Shown here one piece after another: positions 42,929 to 52,621 of a stretch of DNA of 64,000 nt. Both the position numbers and the translations under genes were made by a program. The number at the start of each line of letters is the position of its first letter. The stretch's first letter is position 1. This stretch comes from Hymenobacter glacieicola. Its GTDB lineage: Bacteria > Bacteroidota > Bacteroidia > Cytophagales > Hymenobacteraceae. The stretch lies in contig NZ_BMGS01000002.1 of assembly GCF_014640315.1 (NCBI RefSeq), positions 283,313 to 347,312 on the forward strand. Direction: 5' to 3'. Under the pieces are notes generated by a model. That model was not told where the DNA came from and ran no database searches. It saw only the letters and a list, made by a program, of their open reading frames with translations.

Positions 42929-43816
42929 TTACACAGTTGCAGAACTTCCGGCTGCTTCCGGGGCAATTTTCTTAACCAAGCCTTGCAGCACTTTGCCGGG
43001 GCCACATTCCACAAACTCAGTAGCGCCATCGGCTACCATGCGCTGCACGCTCTGGGTCCAGCGGACGGGGGCAGTGAGCTGGCGCACCAGGTTTTCGCGG
43101 ATTTCATCGGGGTCGGTGTGGGGGGCAGCGTCCACGTTTTGGTACACGGGGCAAATGCCAGCCGAGAAGGTAGTCCCAGCAATGGCCTGGGCCAGGGCCG
43201 CTTCAGCCGACTGCATAAGGGGAGAATGGAATGCGCCGCCCACTGGCAGCGGCAGGGCCCGCTTGGCGCCCGCCGCCTTGAGTTGCTCGCAAGCCAACTC
43301 AATGCCGCGCTGGGAACCTGACACCACGAGCTGGCCGGGGCAGTTGTGGTTGGCCGCTACCACTACGTTGCCCCCAGCACTTATTTCCTGGCAGATACGG
43401 GCCGTCGTGTCATCATCGAGCCCCAAAATGGCGGCCATAGTACCGGGCTGCTCCTGGCAGGCGGCCTGCATGGCCTGGGCGCGTTGGGCTACCAACCGCA
43501 GAGCATCCTCAAATTTGAGCACTTTAGCCGCTACCAACGCCGAAAACTCACCCAGGGAATGGCCGGCTACCATATCGAGGCGCAAATCGGGCAGCACGGT
43601 AGCCAGCGCCACAGAATGCAGAAAAATAGCCGGCTGGGTTACATCAGTACGGCGTAGGTCTTCCTCGGAGCCGCTGAACATCACTTCCGTCAGGGAAAAG
43701 CCCAGAATGTCGTTGGCGTGGTCCATTAGGCGCTTGGCCGCCGGATGCTGCTCGTACAGGTCGCGGCCCATGCCGCTGAACTGGCTTCCCTGACCGGGAA
43801 AAATGACTGCTTTCAT
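42929..43816 (-). CDS. fabD: Malonyl-CoA:ACP transacylase
   Basis: The 295-residue protein loads malonyl groups onto ACP for fatty-acid synthesis. FPGQGSQFSGMGRDLYE opens the protein, the nucleophile Ser87 lies in AGHSLGEFSAL, and QPAIFLHSVA, the GAFHSPLM motif with the catalytic His, and TEFVECGPGKVLQGLVKKI are all typical of FabD. Length is standard. It is not clustered with other fab genes here. The start at ATG 43816 is preceded by about 230 bp that hold an inverted repeat. Confidence 0.96.
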   Translation of the reverse strand: MKAVIFPGQGSQFSGMGRDLYEQHPAAKRLMDHANDILGFSLTEVMFSGSEEDLRRTDVTQPAIFLHSVALATVLPDLRLDMVAGHSLGEFSALVAAKVLKFEDALRLVAQRAQAMQAACQEQPGTMAAILGLDDDTTARICQEISAGGNVVVAANHNCPGQLVVSGSQRGIELACEQLKAAGAKRALPLPVGGAFHSPLMQSAEAALAQAIAGTTFSAGICPVYQNVDAAPHTDPDEIRENLVRQLTAPVRWTQSVQRMVADGATEFVECGPGKVLQGLVKKIAPEAAGSSATV

Positions 43817-43976
43817 TCGTAAAAGGTTAAGATAAATACCTCAGGCAAGCACTTGGCAGCACCACATGTTAAGCCTGATTCTGTCTGCTTTTGGTTGCAA
43901 GCTGCACAAAACGCCCGGGAAGCCCAAACCCTGCCCTGGCCTATCCACGGTGGGCAGGCCAGGACAGGCCGAGCCT

Positions 43977-44038
43977 CCCCCGTTATACAAACCGGGCGCC
44001 CCGCATCTGGAGCGCCCGGTTTGTTTGTATAACGGGGG
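43977..44038. terminator. Long hairpin between fabD and the type B T9SS-sorted protein gene
   Basis: CCCCCGTTATACAAAC plus CCGGGCGC on the left pairs with the right arm 44012-44038, which has a 4-nt bulge (an extra GTTT), around a 12-nt loop. It follows the end of the minus-strand gene at 44045 and precedes fabD's promoter region. Confidence 0.75.
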
Positions 44039-44044
44039 CAGTTC

Positions 44045-46930
44045 TTACCGATTGATCTGTACCCAACCTTTGAAGGTGCGTTTGGTGCGGCTAGCATCCC
44101 GGAACTCTACCTCGGCCTGGTAGAAGTACATGCCGTCGGATACTCTGCTGCCGGAACCTGACTCGGCCCCGATGTTGCCGCCACTCCAGTTGATGAGCGG
44201 GTCTTTGTCGCTCTCGTACACCTTCGTGCCCCAGCGGTTGTAGATCCTGACTACCGTCCGCTCAATGGGGCTGAAGACCTTGGGCCGGAACGTGTCATTT
44301 ACCCCGTCGCCGTTCGGGGTAAAGATGTTGGGTAGCAGAAACAGCAGGCAGTTATCCTTGCATTCCTTGTTGCTCAGGGCGCTTGTTGCCTGGTTGTTAT
44401 CCAGGGCCTGCACGGCGTAACAGCCGGCCGCCGAAGTCAGGTTACGGTGAGCATACGTGGTTTGCGTGCCAGGCACCCGATCAATCTCCTTGAGTGGCTC
44501 CCCGTCGGTAGGCGCAAAGAAGATGATGTACTGGGCAATGTCGCGGCTGCAGTCGGCCGTGGGCTGGTTGCTCAGCGTCCAGCTCAGGTTGTTGGTAAAT
44601 ACCTCGCCAGTGGCTGGGGTAGTGGCCGGCAGCTGGAAGAGGCGACTGGCCAGACTGTCGCAATTCGTGGCTTTAAGCGTGAGCACCGGCGTGCACGGCA
44701 CGGCCTGTAAGGCCACGCACTGCTCCTGGCTGAGGTTAATCAGCGAGTCTGGCAGGGTAGCGTCGTAGGTACCGTTGGTTTTGACATAGTAGCAATAGGT
44801 CTGGCCTTTCACCAGCGGCTGGGCCGTGGTACCCCGGTCGGTAAAGGCGCCGCCCGTGGTCGTACCCATCACTTTGCCAACCGGCACGAAAGCCCCGCCC
44901 GTTTGCAACCGCCGGTACACGGTAGTAGGCCGCCGCGAGTTATCCCAGGGCACATTGTAGGTCCAGGTCAGCCCGATGGTGTTGGCCAAAGGATTGGGGG
45001 TTACCGCCACGCGCACGCTGGAAGCCGGCCCAGCTGCTTCTATTATCTCGGCCCCACCCGGCGTAGAGGCGCTGAAGAAGTCGAGCCGGTAGGAATATGC
45101 GTTGTCCGTGGTGTTCAGGTTCTGATCGACAAAGGTCAGATCATCCAGGTTGGTGGAGGTAAATACCTGCTGGAACGCCGTTGCGGCGGGGGTTTGCCCT
45201 ACTGCCCGATACAAGCGGTAGCCGGCAGGCGTGTTGAACCCGCTCGAAGAAGTTGGTTTGGTCCAACGCACTGTAATCTGCCCGTTGGTAGTGCTGGTGC
45301 GGTCCACCGTCACGTTGGTGAGGCGGGAGGAAGTGCCAGCCAACGACAAGCAGGCTTCGTTGGAAGCAATGCTGGCTCCGCCGGCGGGGCGGGCAAACTC
45401 CACGTAAATGCGGTAGCAGTAGTTTTTACCACGGTCCAGTCCGCGGCCATTGTTATCGTCGAGGAAGGTTTGGCTGCCGACGTTAACCGCCCCAATCTGG
45501 GTGTAGCCCCGGGAGGCCGGAATGCCTGTTTCGCAGGGTCCGGGCGTCCAGCCGCTGGGCCCTTCGCGCCGGTAAATCCGAATTTGAGCTCCGGGGTTTT
45601 GACAGAGGTAGCTGTTCCAGTCCAAACGGGCCGTGTTGCCGACCGCGCTAACCCGCAGGTTCTGGGGAGCCGGACCGATAACGGTAATCTGCAGCGGCCG
45701 CTCATCAATCAGCGGGGTGAGGCCCGCGGCCGGCTGGTCGGTAGCTTTAAACAATACCTGGTACGGCTCGGAGCGAATATCAGCGCAGGTGGTAGTCCAG
45801 TTGAACGTTCCGCGGGCAGTAGGCGGACCGGTGGAGTTGCGCACGAACGTAGCGGGCGGCAGGATGCCCGAAAACGCTTCCAGCAACACCGGGTTATTAT
45901 CCGGATCAGTGGCCGTCACCACAACCGTTGGAATGGGGTTGCCCGCTATTACGCAGATATCGGGCGGCACGACCAGGGTTGGACGCAGGTTTTGGCTGGG
46001 CGTAACGGTAATCTGCATATCCCGGATTACCTCCCCAATCAAGCGAGGTGGCGCACCAGGAGTACGCCGCCATTCTTCCACCACAAATGCCACGTTGTAC
46101 TCACCTACTACCTCCGGCGAGTTCCACACGATTTGGCCCGTGCGTACATCTTGGCGGAAAATAGCCGGGTCGTTCGGCACGCCCACGGGCGGCCCCACGT
46201 ACGGCACCTGCACGGCCCGGAAGAACGGGTCGTCGGGGTAACGAAAACCAGTAACTGGAGTAGGGCGAGGAGCCACGTTGGACCTTACCAGATCCTCTGG
46301 GTTTCCAGCCTGCTGGCTGGGCCGCAACTTAAAGGCCAAAGAGTCCCCATCGGCATCGAATGCGGCGGGATTGTGCAGAAACACCTGACGGCGGCTGGCC
46401 TGATCAATGGCCGGGGCCAGCAACGCCGGCGACCGGTTTACATTGATAATGGGGTCAATGGTGATGCGAGTCGAGATGTAAAACGACTCGTTGATGGAGT
46501 TGGTCAGGTTCTGTACGCCAGCCACCCGGTTCACGCTCAGGTAGCTGACGAGGTAGTTACCCGGGGCGTTGTAGGTGTGCTCGAAATAGTAGACGTTTCG
46601 GTACACGTTCGGCGCTACCAGCGTCCTTTTTACGCGAGGAATTGTATTGTAGCCTGAGTTGGTATTGTCGCCGTAAAATATGGTAACGTTGGGTTCGTCT
46701 GCCGCGGTCTGCCCTCCACTAGTGGTAACGCTCGTGTATAACACCATCTTAAAGAACACTCGGCGTGGGTTGCGGTTAGCAACCGGCAGGGTTGTGTCCG
46801 TTTTGGCCTGGATGTCACCGGCACGCAAGTGGGTAGCTCGGGCTTCTGGAGTCGGGCCCAGCAAGGCTATTAGCCAAAGCAACCCAACCAGCGCCAGCCG
46901 GACCGGGTGGTTTAGTAACGGAAGATTCAT
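44045..46930 (-). CDS. Large secreted protein with type B (gliding-motility-associated) T9SS sorting domain
   Basis: The 961-residue protein starts at ATG 46930 with a signal peptide (hydrophobic core LVGLLWLIALLG, then ATHLRAGDI). The ATHLRAGDI opening and the following PKD-like beta-domain are common in large Bacteroidota surface proteins. Several Ig/fibronectin III-like modules follow (about 430-800, with repeated TYCYYV/YCYRIYV strands). The C-terminal ~90 residues form the CHU_C sorting domain: NIFTPNGDGVNDTF, then VVRIYNRWGTKVYES and YFYQAEVEF. It is exported by T9SS and probably cell-surface attached, perhaps in adhesion. The function beyond that is unknown. Confidence 0.9.
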   Translation of the reverse strand: MNLPLLNHPVRLALVGLLWLIALLGPTPEARATHLRAGDIQAKTDTTLPVANRNPRRVFFKMVLYTSVTTSGGQTAADEPNVTIFYGDNTNSGYNTIPRVKRTLVAPNVYRNVYYFEHTYNAPGNYLVSYLSVNRVAGVQNLTNSINESFYISTRITIDPIINVNRSPALLAPAIDQASRRQVFLHNPAAFDADGDSLAFKLRPSQQAGNPEDLVRSNVAPRPTPVTGFRYPDDPFFRAVQVPYVGPPVGVPNDPAIFRQDVRTGQIVWNSPEVVGEYNVAFVVEEWRRTPGAPPRLIGEVIRDMQITVTPSQNLRPTLVVPPDICVIAGNPIPTVVVTATDPDNNPVLLEAFSGILPPATFVRNSTGPPTARGTFNWTTTCADIRSEPYQVLFKATDQPAAGLTPLIDERPLQITVIGPAPQNLRVSAVGNTARLDWNSYLCQNPGAQIRIYRREGPSGWTPGPCETGIPASRGYTQIGAVNVGSQTFLDDNNGRGLDRGKNYCYRIYVEFARPAGGASIASNEACLSLAGTSSRLTNVTVDRTSTTNGQITVRWTKPTSSSGFNTPAGYRLYRAVGQTPAATAFQQVFTSTNLDDLTFVDQNLNTTDNAYSYRLDFFSASTPGGAEIIEAAGPASSVRVAVTPNPLANTIGLTWTYNVPWDNSRRPTTVYRRLQTGGAFVPVGKVMGTTTGGAFTDRGTTAQPLVKGQTYCYYVKTNGTYDATLPDSLINLSQEQCVALQAVPCTPVLTLKATNCDSLASRLFQLPATTPATGEVFTNNLSWTLSNQPTADCSRDIAQYIIFFAPTDGEPLKEIDRVPGTQTTYAHRNLTSAAGCYAVQALDNNQATSALSNKECKDNCLLFLLPNIFTPNGDGVNDTFRPKVFSPIERTVVRIYNRWGTKVYESDKDPLINWSGGNIGAESGSGSRVSDGMYFYQAEVEFRDASRTKRTFKGWVQINR

Positions 46931-47094
46931 ACAATCAGCGTATTAGTAGGCGGGAGTACAAGGGAAGAGGAAGTTCGTTAAAAACCAGCCAGTAACCTAA
47001 CAAAAAAGGCGCCGCTGGGGTTAAGTACTTAGTAGTAGGTACTAACGGAGTTGGCTGGCTATAGATTCACAATAACGGCAAAGCCTTATTCAGA

Positions 47095-47125
47095 TTGTTT
47101 CCTACTAGGTTGGAGGCTACCTTTG
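47095..47125 (+). promoter_or_regulatory. Promoter of the sdhCAB operon
   Basis: TTG at 47095 and TACCTTTG at 47118-47125 match both parts of the Bacteroidota consensus (TTG, about 20 bp, TAnnTTTG). The predicted leader before the sdhC ATG at 47168 is about 35-40 nt. Confidence 0.7.
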
Positions 47126-47167
47126 GCCGGTACAACCGACCTACCCACACCCCTTCAGTAGCTCTCT

Positions 47168-47842
47168 ATGAGTTGGATCACAAAAACCTTTTCTAGTAGC
47201 ATTGGCCGTAAGATTATTATGGCCGTCACGGGCCTGTTTCTCTGCACCTTCTTGGTAGTCCACCTGGTTGGTAACCTGCAGTTATTTAAGGCTGATAACG
47301 GTGCGGCATTCAACGCCTATTCCGAATTCATGGGCCACAACCCGCTTATCCGCACCATGGAAATTGTGCTGGTTCTGGGCTTTGGCTTTCACATTTACGA
47401 AGGGCTGGTGCTGGCCGCTAAGAACCGGGCGGCCCGTGGCAACCAGCGCTACGTTTCGGATCATATTGAGCAGAACAGTTCGTGGCACTCCCGGAGTATG
47501 GCCTTGCTGGGCTCCATTGTGCTGTTCTTCCTGATTGTTCACCTCTACAACTTCTTTGGCTCCCTGCGCTTCACCGACGTGCCGCGTGACGCCAACGGCA
47601 ACGAAGATGCCTACGCGCTGGTGCTGGCAGCCTTCAAGAACCCTTTCTACGTGCTGCTGTACGTGATAGGTCAGGTAGCCCTGCTCTACCACTTGCTGCA
47701 CGGCTTCAGCAGCGCCTTCCAGACGCTGGGCTTGACCCACCGCAAGTACACGCCGGCCATCAAGTTTATTGGCTACGGCTTCTCGATCATCGTGTGCGCC
47801 GCTTTTGCCGCCATGCCGGTCTACTTCTTCTTTTTCAAATAA
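47168..47842 (+). CDS. sdhC: Succinate dehydrogenase cytochrome b subunit
   Basis: The 224-residue protein has five membrane helices and the features of the single-subunit b558-type anchor used in Bacteroidota: SSSIGRKIIMAVTGLFLCTF, then VVHLVGNLQLF with a heme-ligand His, GFGFHIYEGLVLAAKN, LFFLIVHLYNFFG and YHLLHGFSSAFQTLGL. It anchors the catalytic SdhAB subunits to the inner membrane and carries heme for electron transfer to menaquinone. It is the first gene of the sdhCAB operon; sdhA begins 19 bp after its stop. Confidence 0.95.
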   Translation: MSWITKTFSSSIGRKIIMAVTGLFLCTFLVVHLVGNLQLFKADNGAAFNAYSEFMGHNPLIRTMEIVLVLGFGFHIYEGLVLAAKNRAARGNQRYVSDHIEQNSSWHSRSMALLGSIVLFFLIVHLYNFFGSLRFTDVPRDANGNEDAYALVLAAFKNPFYVLLYVIGQVALLYHLLHGFSSAFQTLGLTHRKYTPAIKFIGYGFSIIVCAAFAAMPVYFFFFK

Positions 47843-47861
47843 GTCCTAAACTCGATAGCCG

Positions 47862-49796
47862 ATGTTTCCGGATTCCAAAATTCCCGAAGGCCCCTTGGCC
47901 GAGAAATGGGACAAGCATAAGTTTAACGTTAAGCTCGTAAACCCCGCCAACAAGCGGAAATACGACGTGATTGTAGTAGGTACGGGCTTGGCCGGTGCTT
48001 CCGCCGCGGCTTCCCTGGCCGAGCTGGGCTACAACGTGAAAGCCTTTACGTACCACGACTCTCCCCGCCGGGCGCACTCTATTGCCGCTCAGGGGGGCAT
48101 CAACGCCGCTAAAAACTACCAGAACGACGGTGACTCCGTGTACCGCTTGTTCTACGATACCATCAAGGGTGGCGACTACCGGGCCCGCGAAGCCAACGTG
48201 TATCGTCTGGCCCAAGTGTCAGTGAATATTATCGACCAGTGCGTGGCGCAAGGTGTACCCTTCGCCCGGGAGTACGGCGGACTGCTGGCTAACCGCTCCT
48301 TCGGGGGTGCCCAGGTAAGCCGCACGTTTTACGCCCGCGGCCAGACCGGGCAGCAGTTGCTGCTGGGTGCCTACTCGGCCCTCTCGCGCCAGGTGGCCTA
48401 CGGTAAGGTGAAGCTCTACACCCGTTCCGAAATGCTGGACCTGGTGGTAGTTGACGGTCAGGCTCGTGGTATCATCACCCGCAACTTGATTACCGGTGAA
48501 ATAGAGCAGCACGCCGCTCACGCCGTAGTACTGGCCACCGGTGGTTACGGTAACGTATTCTACCTTAGCACCAACGCCAAGTATTGCAACGCTACCGCTG
48601 CGTGGCGGGCCCACAAGAAGGGCGCGTACTTCGCCAACCCTTGCTTTACCCAGATTCACCCGACCTGCATTCCTGTGTCGGGTGACTACCAGTCGAAGCT
48701 GACGCTGATGTCGGAGTCGCTGCGGAACGATGGGCGCGTGTGGGTGCCGGCCTCGAAGGAAACTGCCGAGCGCCTGCGCGCCGGTCAGATTCGGGTTGCC
48801 GACATTCCGGAAGACGAGCGTGACTACTTCTTGGAGCGCAAATATCCGGCTTTCGGTAACCTAGTGCCCCGCGACGTAGCCTCGCGCAACGCCAAGATGA
48901 TGTGCGACGAAGGTCGGGGCGTAGGCAGCTCGGGGCTGGCTGTATACCTGGACTTTGCTGACGTTATCAAGCGCAACGGCGCTAGTTGGGTAAGCCAGAA
49001 GTACGGCAACCTGTTCGATATGTACGCTAAGATTACCGGCGAGAATCCGTACGAGCAGCCCATGCGCATTTACCCTGCTGTGCACTATACCATGGGTGGC
49101 CTGTGGGTAGACTACAACCTGCAGACAACCATTCCGGGCCTGTACGCTACCGGCGAATGCAACTTCTCCGACCACGGCGCTAACCGCCTGGGAGCTTCGG
49201 CCCTAATGCAGGGTCTGGCTGACGGCTACTTCGTGATTCCCTACACCATTGGTGATTACCTGGCTCAAACGGCTCCCAAGCCCGTTACGACTGACCACCC
49301 GGCCTTCAAAGAGGCTGAGGCGGAAGTAAACGCTCGGGTGAAGAAGTTGATGAGCATTAACGGCACCCGCACCCCCGCCGACTTCCACAAGGCCCTGGGC
49401 CACATCATGTGGGAATACTGCGGCATGGCCCGCACGGCGGAAGGCCTGCAGCACGCCAAGCGTGAAATCCAGAAGCTGCGCAAGGAGTTCTGGACGGATC
49501 TGAAGCTGAGCGGCACCGACCAGGAGATGAACCAGATGCTGGAAAGCGCCGGCCGCGTAGCCGACTTCCTGGAGCTGGGTGAGTTGATGGTAGATGACGC
49601 TTACAACCGCAACGAAAGCTGCGGGGGTCACTTCCGCGAGGAGTACCAGACGCCGGAAGGCGAGGCTCTGCGCGACGACGAGAATTACACGTATGTAGCC
49701 GCCTGGCAGTTCGTTGGCGAGAATCAGCCGGAAATCCTAAATAAGGAAGAGCTGAAGTTCGAGAACGTGAAGCTGACGCAGCGTAGCTACAAGTAG
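47862..49796 (+). CDS. sdhA: Succinate dehydrogenase/fumarate reductase flavoprotein subunit
   Basis: The 644-residue protein oxidises succinate to fumarate. The FAD dinucleotide-binding motif [20 protein letters not shown] is at residues 39-58, and the His that binds FAD covalently is His72 in [29 protein letters not shown] and [23 protein letters not shown] (read in parts) are also typical of the active site and FAD domain. The protein is the ~640-residue type that pairs with a cytochrome b558 anchor. It acts at the inner membrane, facing the cytoplasm, in the TCA cycle. Confidence 0.96.
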   Translation: MFPDSKIPEGPLAEKWDKHKFNVKLVNPANKRKYDVIVVGTGLAGASAAASLAELGYNVKAFTYHDSPRRAHSIAAQGGINAAKNYQNDGDSVYRLFYDTIKGGDYRAREANVYRLAQVSVNIIDQCVAQGVPFAREYGGLLANRSFGGAQVSRTFYARGQTGQQLLLGAYSALSRQVAYGKVKLYTRSEMLDLVVVDGQARGIITRNLITGEIEQHAAHAVVLATGGYGNVFYLSTNAKYCNATAAWRAHKKGAYFANPCFTQIHPTCIPVSGDYQSKLTLMSESLRNDGRVWVPASKETAERLRAGQIRVADIPEDERDYFLERKYPAFGNLVPRDVASRNAKMMCDEGRGVGSSGLAVYLDFADVIKRNGASWVSQKYGNLFDMYAKITGENPYEQPMRIYPAVHYTMGGLWVDYNLQTTIPGLYATGECNFSDHGANRLGASALMQGLADGYFVIPYTIGDYLAQTAPKPVTTDHPAFKEAEAEVNARVKKLMSINGTRTPADFHKALGHIMWEYCGMARTAEGLQHAKREIQKLRKEFWTDLKLSGTDQEMNQMLESAGRVADFLELGELMVDDAYNRNESCGGHFREEYQTPEGEALRDDENYTYVAAWQFVGENQPEILNKEELKFENVKLTQRSYK

Positions 49797-49807
49797 CCCA
49801 GAGCACC

Positions 49808-49843
49808 AAGTGGCGGCTAACCTACCTGGGCTAGCTGCCACTT
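49808..49843 (+). other. Hairpin between sdhA and sdhB
   Basis: AAGTGGCGGCTA and TAGCTGCCACTT can pair over 12 positions (one G-U) around a 12-nt loop in the transcript. There is no T-run, so it may shape mRNA processing or stability rather than terminate. Confidence 0.5.
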
Positions 49844-49889
49844 CCTCCGCTCACTACCCATTCCCACTACTCAATACTCTTGAAATAAA

Positions 49890-50675
49890 ATGGCTGGAAG
49901 TAACCCCAATGCCAAACCGATGAACTTAACCCTGAAAGTGTGGCGGCAGCGAAACCGCAACACCGAAGGCCGCATCGTTGATTACCAGGTGCAAGACATT
50001 TCCCCGGATATGTCGTTCCTGGAAATGCTTGATGTACTAAACGAAGACCTGCTGCGTAAGGGTGAAGAGCCTGTTGTTTTTGACCATGACTGTCGCGAAG
50101 GCATCTGTGGTTCCTGCAACCTCTTCATCAATGGCCGTGCCCACGGTCCGGAGCCGGGCACCACTACCTGCCAGCTGCACATGCGCAAGTTCAGCGACGG
50201 CGACACCATCACAATTGAACCCTGGCGCTCCAGCGCTTTCCCTGTAAACAAGGACTTGAGCGTGGACCGCTCCGCCTTCGACCGGATTATTCAGGCAGGC
50301 GGCTACATTTCGGTAAATACCGGCGGTACACCCGACGCTAACGAGATTCCGGTTCCCAAGGAAATTGCGGACCGCGCTTTTGAGGCCGCTACCTGCATTG
50401 CCTGCGGTGCCTGCGTGGCTTCCTGCAAAAATTCCTCGGCTATGCTATTCGTGTCGGCCAAGGTAAGCCAGCTTGCTTTGCTGCCTCAGGGCCACGTAGA
50501 GCGCAAGTCGCGCGTGGAAAACATGGTGGCCCAAATGGATAAGGAAGGCTTCGGCGCCTGCTCCAACATTGGTTCCTGCGCCGCCGAGTGCCCCGTTGGT
50601 ATCTCGCTGGAAAACATTGCCATTCTGAACCGCGAGTTCCTGTCGGCAAAAGCTACCTCGAACAACTTGGCGTAA
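49890..50675 (+). CDS. sdhB: Succinate dehydrogenase iron-sulfur subunit
   Basis: The 261-residue protein transfers electrons from SdhA to the membrane anchor. The N-terminal [2Fe-2S] domain has CREGICGSC plus a later Cys in GTTTCQLH. The C-terminal ferredoxin domain has [13 protein letters not shown] and [15 protein letters not shown], giving the ligands for the [4Fe-4S] and [3Fe-4S] clusters. The start at ATG 49890 ([20 protein letters not shown]) could instead be the Met 10 codons on. Last gene of the sdh operon, 93 bp after sdhA, followed by a terminator. Confidence 0.96.
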   Translation: MAGSNPNAKPMNLTLKVWRQRNRNTEGRIVDYQVQDISPDMSFLEMLDVLNEDLLRKGEEPVVFDHDCREGICGSCNLFINGRAHGPEPGTTTCQLHMRKFSDGDTITIEPWRSSAFPVNKDLSVDRSAFDRIIQAGGYISVNTGGTPDANEIPVPKEIADRAFEAATCIACGACVASCKNSSAMLFVSAKVSQLALLPQGHVERKSRVENMVAQMDKEGFGACSNIGSCAAECPVGISLENIAILNREFLSAKATSNNLA

Positions 50676-50695
50676 GCGCTGTTCTTTAAGTCAAC

Positions 50696-50733
50696 AAGAA
50701 AAGGCGAGGCGGGCAACCGTTTCGCCTTTTCTT
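50696..50733 (+). terminator. Terminator of the sdhCAB operon
   Basis: AAGAAAAGGCGA (50696-50707) pairs perfectly with TCGCCTTTTCTT (50722-50733). Confidence 0.9.
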
Positions 50734-50785
50734 ATACGCTGCTGCGGCCGTCATTCCTGATTTTTCCTACCCTATTCTTCCCCTG

Positions 50786-51313
50786 ATGATTACCATCATC
50801 GTTGGTACCAACCGGCCCAATTCTCGGGCTCGTCGCGTAGCTGATTTTTACTCCCAGTTGCTCGCTGAGCACGGTGAAACGGCTCAACTTCTAGACCTGA
50901 CAGAGCTTCCTCTCGACTTCACTACCTCGGCCCTGTACCACAACACCGGCCGCCACGATGAGTTTAACCGCTTGGTAAAGTTGGCAGAAAGCGCCGATAA
51001 GCTGGTATTCGTGGTGCCGGAGTATAACTGTTCCTTTCCTGGCGTGCTAAAAGCCTTTATCGATGGACTGCCCTATCCCGGCGGTATTCGGGGTAAGAAA
51101 GCCGCCTTAGTAGGCCTGAGCAGCGGCGGACAGGGCGGTATCCTACCCCTTAATCATCTGACAGATGTGCTCATGTACCTGGGCACGGCCGTGTTGCCGG
51201 AGCGGGTTCGGTTGCCTTTCATCGATAAGTACCTTACTGCCGAAGGCTTGATTACTGAGCCACTTTACCACCAAGTACTGCGCGAGCAGGTAGCCAGCTT
51301 ATTGGCTTTTTAA
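50786..51313 (+). CDS. NADPH-dependent FMN reductase (flavodoxin-like fold)
   Basis: The 175-residue protein matches the NAD(P)H-dependent FMN/quinone reductase family: the FMN phosphate loop IIVGTNRPNSRARRVADFY at the N-terminus, VFVVPEYNCSFPGVLKAFID carrying the conserved PEYN motif, and GKKAALVGLSSGGQGG. It is a cytoplasmic flavoprotein that reduces FMN, quinones or azo/chromate substrates. The physiological substrate is unknown. It follows the sdh terminator and precedes the di-heme peroxidase gene by about 120 bp. Confidence 0.92.
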   Translation: MITIIVGTNRPNSRARRVADFYSQLLAEHGETAQLLDLTELPLDFTTSALYHNTGRHDEFNRLVKLAESADKLVFVVPEYNCSFPGVLKAFIDGLPYPGGIRGKKAALVGLSSGGQGGILPLNHLTDVLMYLGTAVLPERVRLPFIDKYLTAEGLITEPLYHQVLREQVASLLAF

Positions 51314-51435
51314 GCTATTGACGCTATTAGAATCGTGGTCTTTCCATGCCCGAGCTTTTCAGCGGAACCGGCAATTGCAGAATGCATGTTTGCTTGAAAA
51401 GCAATATCTTAAAGCTTCCTTCTCTAGTTTCTGCT

Positions 51436-52563
51436 ATGGTGTTTTCTCTACTTACTGGGCAAGTACGGTGGCTTCTGACCTTAGCAACAGCTGGGCTGTT
51501 AGCTGCCTGTAATAGCTCGGAGAAGGAGGAAACGGGCGAAAGTGCAGGCATCACGCCCCCTTACGCCTTGGTGCTGCCGAGCAATTTGCCCCAGAACGTG
51601 GGAATACCCGCCGATAACCCCCTGACGGTGGAGGGAGTGGAATTAGGGCGTAAGCTATTTTACGAGCCGCGCTTATCGCGCACTGGCACGCAGTCGTGCG
51701 GTAGTTGCCATCAGCAGCGCAAGGCTTTTACCGACGGCCTGGCCCGGGCAGCGGGCGTAGATGGTCAACACGCGCGGAGTACCATGTCGCTGGCCAACGT
51801 GCTGTGGGAGAAGACGCTGAATTGGGATGGCGCGGCCACTACCTTAGAGCAACAGGCGCGCCTACCCATCGAGAACCCGCTGGAAATGCATCAGCTGTTG
51901 GCTACGGGCGTCAGCCGGCTCCAGCAAACTGCCCTCTATCCTCCGCTTTTTCAGCAGGCGTTCGGGAGCAGTACCATCACGGAGGCCGCTGTTCTTAAAG
52001 CGCTGGCCCAGTTCGAGCGTACCCTGATATCGGCTAACTCCCGTTACGATAAATACATACGCAAAGAAGGCACCCTCACAGCTACGGAAAGAGCAGGGGC
52101 GAGCCTGTTTATGAATCATCCGGGGGAGGTAAGCGGCCTGTTTATCCGGGGCGGCACCTGCCACCACTGCCACATCAGTGAAGACGGCCTGTTCAGCTCC
52201 CCCGGCTTTTTCAACAACGGGTTGGATGTAGCCTTTACCGACGCGGGCCGGGCCGGCGTTACGGGCCAGAGTGCTGATCGGGGAAAGTTTCGGGCCCCTA
52301 CCCTGCGCAACATTGCCCTCACGGCGCCTTACATGCACGATGGTCGGTTTCAGTCCCTGGAAGAAGTGCTGGACCACTACGGCGACCATGTTCGCACGAA
52401 TAGCCCGGGTGTTGACCCGAATGTGTTACTCTCCAACACGCCCGGCGGCACCAAGCTCGACCTTACCAGTAGAGAGAAAACTCAGCTTATTGCTTTCCTA
52501 CGGACGTTAACTGACTCCACCTTTATCATGGATAAGCGGTTTTCTGATCCGTTTAAACCCTAA
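51436..52563 (+). CDS. Di-heme cytochrome c peroxidase (MauG/CcpA-like) lipoprotein
   Basis: The start is placed at ATG 51436 (MVFSLLTGQVRWLLTLATAG), giving a lipobox LLAAC; a start 90 bp upstream would bury the signal. The 375-residue protein has two heme c sites: CGSCH in TQSCGSCHQQRKAFTDG and CHHCH in GGTCHHCHISEDGLF. GVELGRKLFYEPRLSRTGTQ, FRAPTLRNIALTAPYMHDG and the DHYG segment are typical of bacterial di-heme peroxidases that reduce H2O2 in the periplasm. Being lipid-anchored and lone, it could also be a MauG-like protein of different substrate. Confidence 0.93.
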   Translation: MVFSLLTGQVRWLLTLATAGLLAACNSSEKEETGESAGITPPYALVLPSNLPQNVGIPADNPLTVEGVELGRKLFYEPRLSRTGTQSCGSCHQQRKAFTDGLARAAGVDGQHARSTMSLANVLWEKTLNWDGAATTLEQQARLPIENPLEMHQLLATGVSRLQQTALYPPLFQQAFGSSTITEAAVLKALAQFERTLISANSRYDKYIRKEGTLTATERAGASLFMNHPGEVSGLFIRGGTCHHCHISEDGLFSSPGFFNNGLDVAFTDAGRAGVTGQSADRGKFRAPTLRNIALTAPYMHDGRFQSLEEVLDHYGDHVRTNSPGVDPNVLLSNTPGGTKLDLTSREKTQLIAFLRTLTDSTFIMDKRFSDPFKP

Positions 52564-52621
52564 TCAACGGTAGCGTTACGACGAAAATCAGTAGGTTTGA
52601 TCGGCTTATTATTCCTACCGC

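Noticed and set aside
44903..46657. 584-codon plus-strand frame
   Set aside because: It is antisense to the type B T9SS-sorted protein, which has a signal peptide and sorting domain; the antisense frame has neither.
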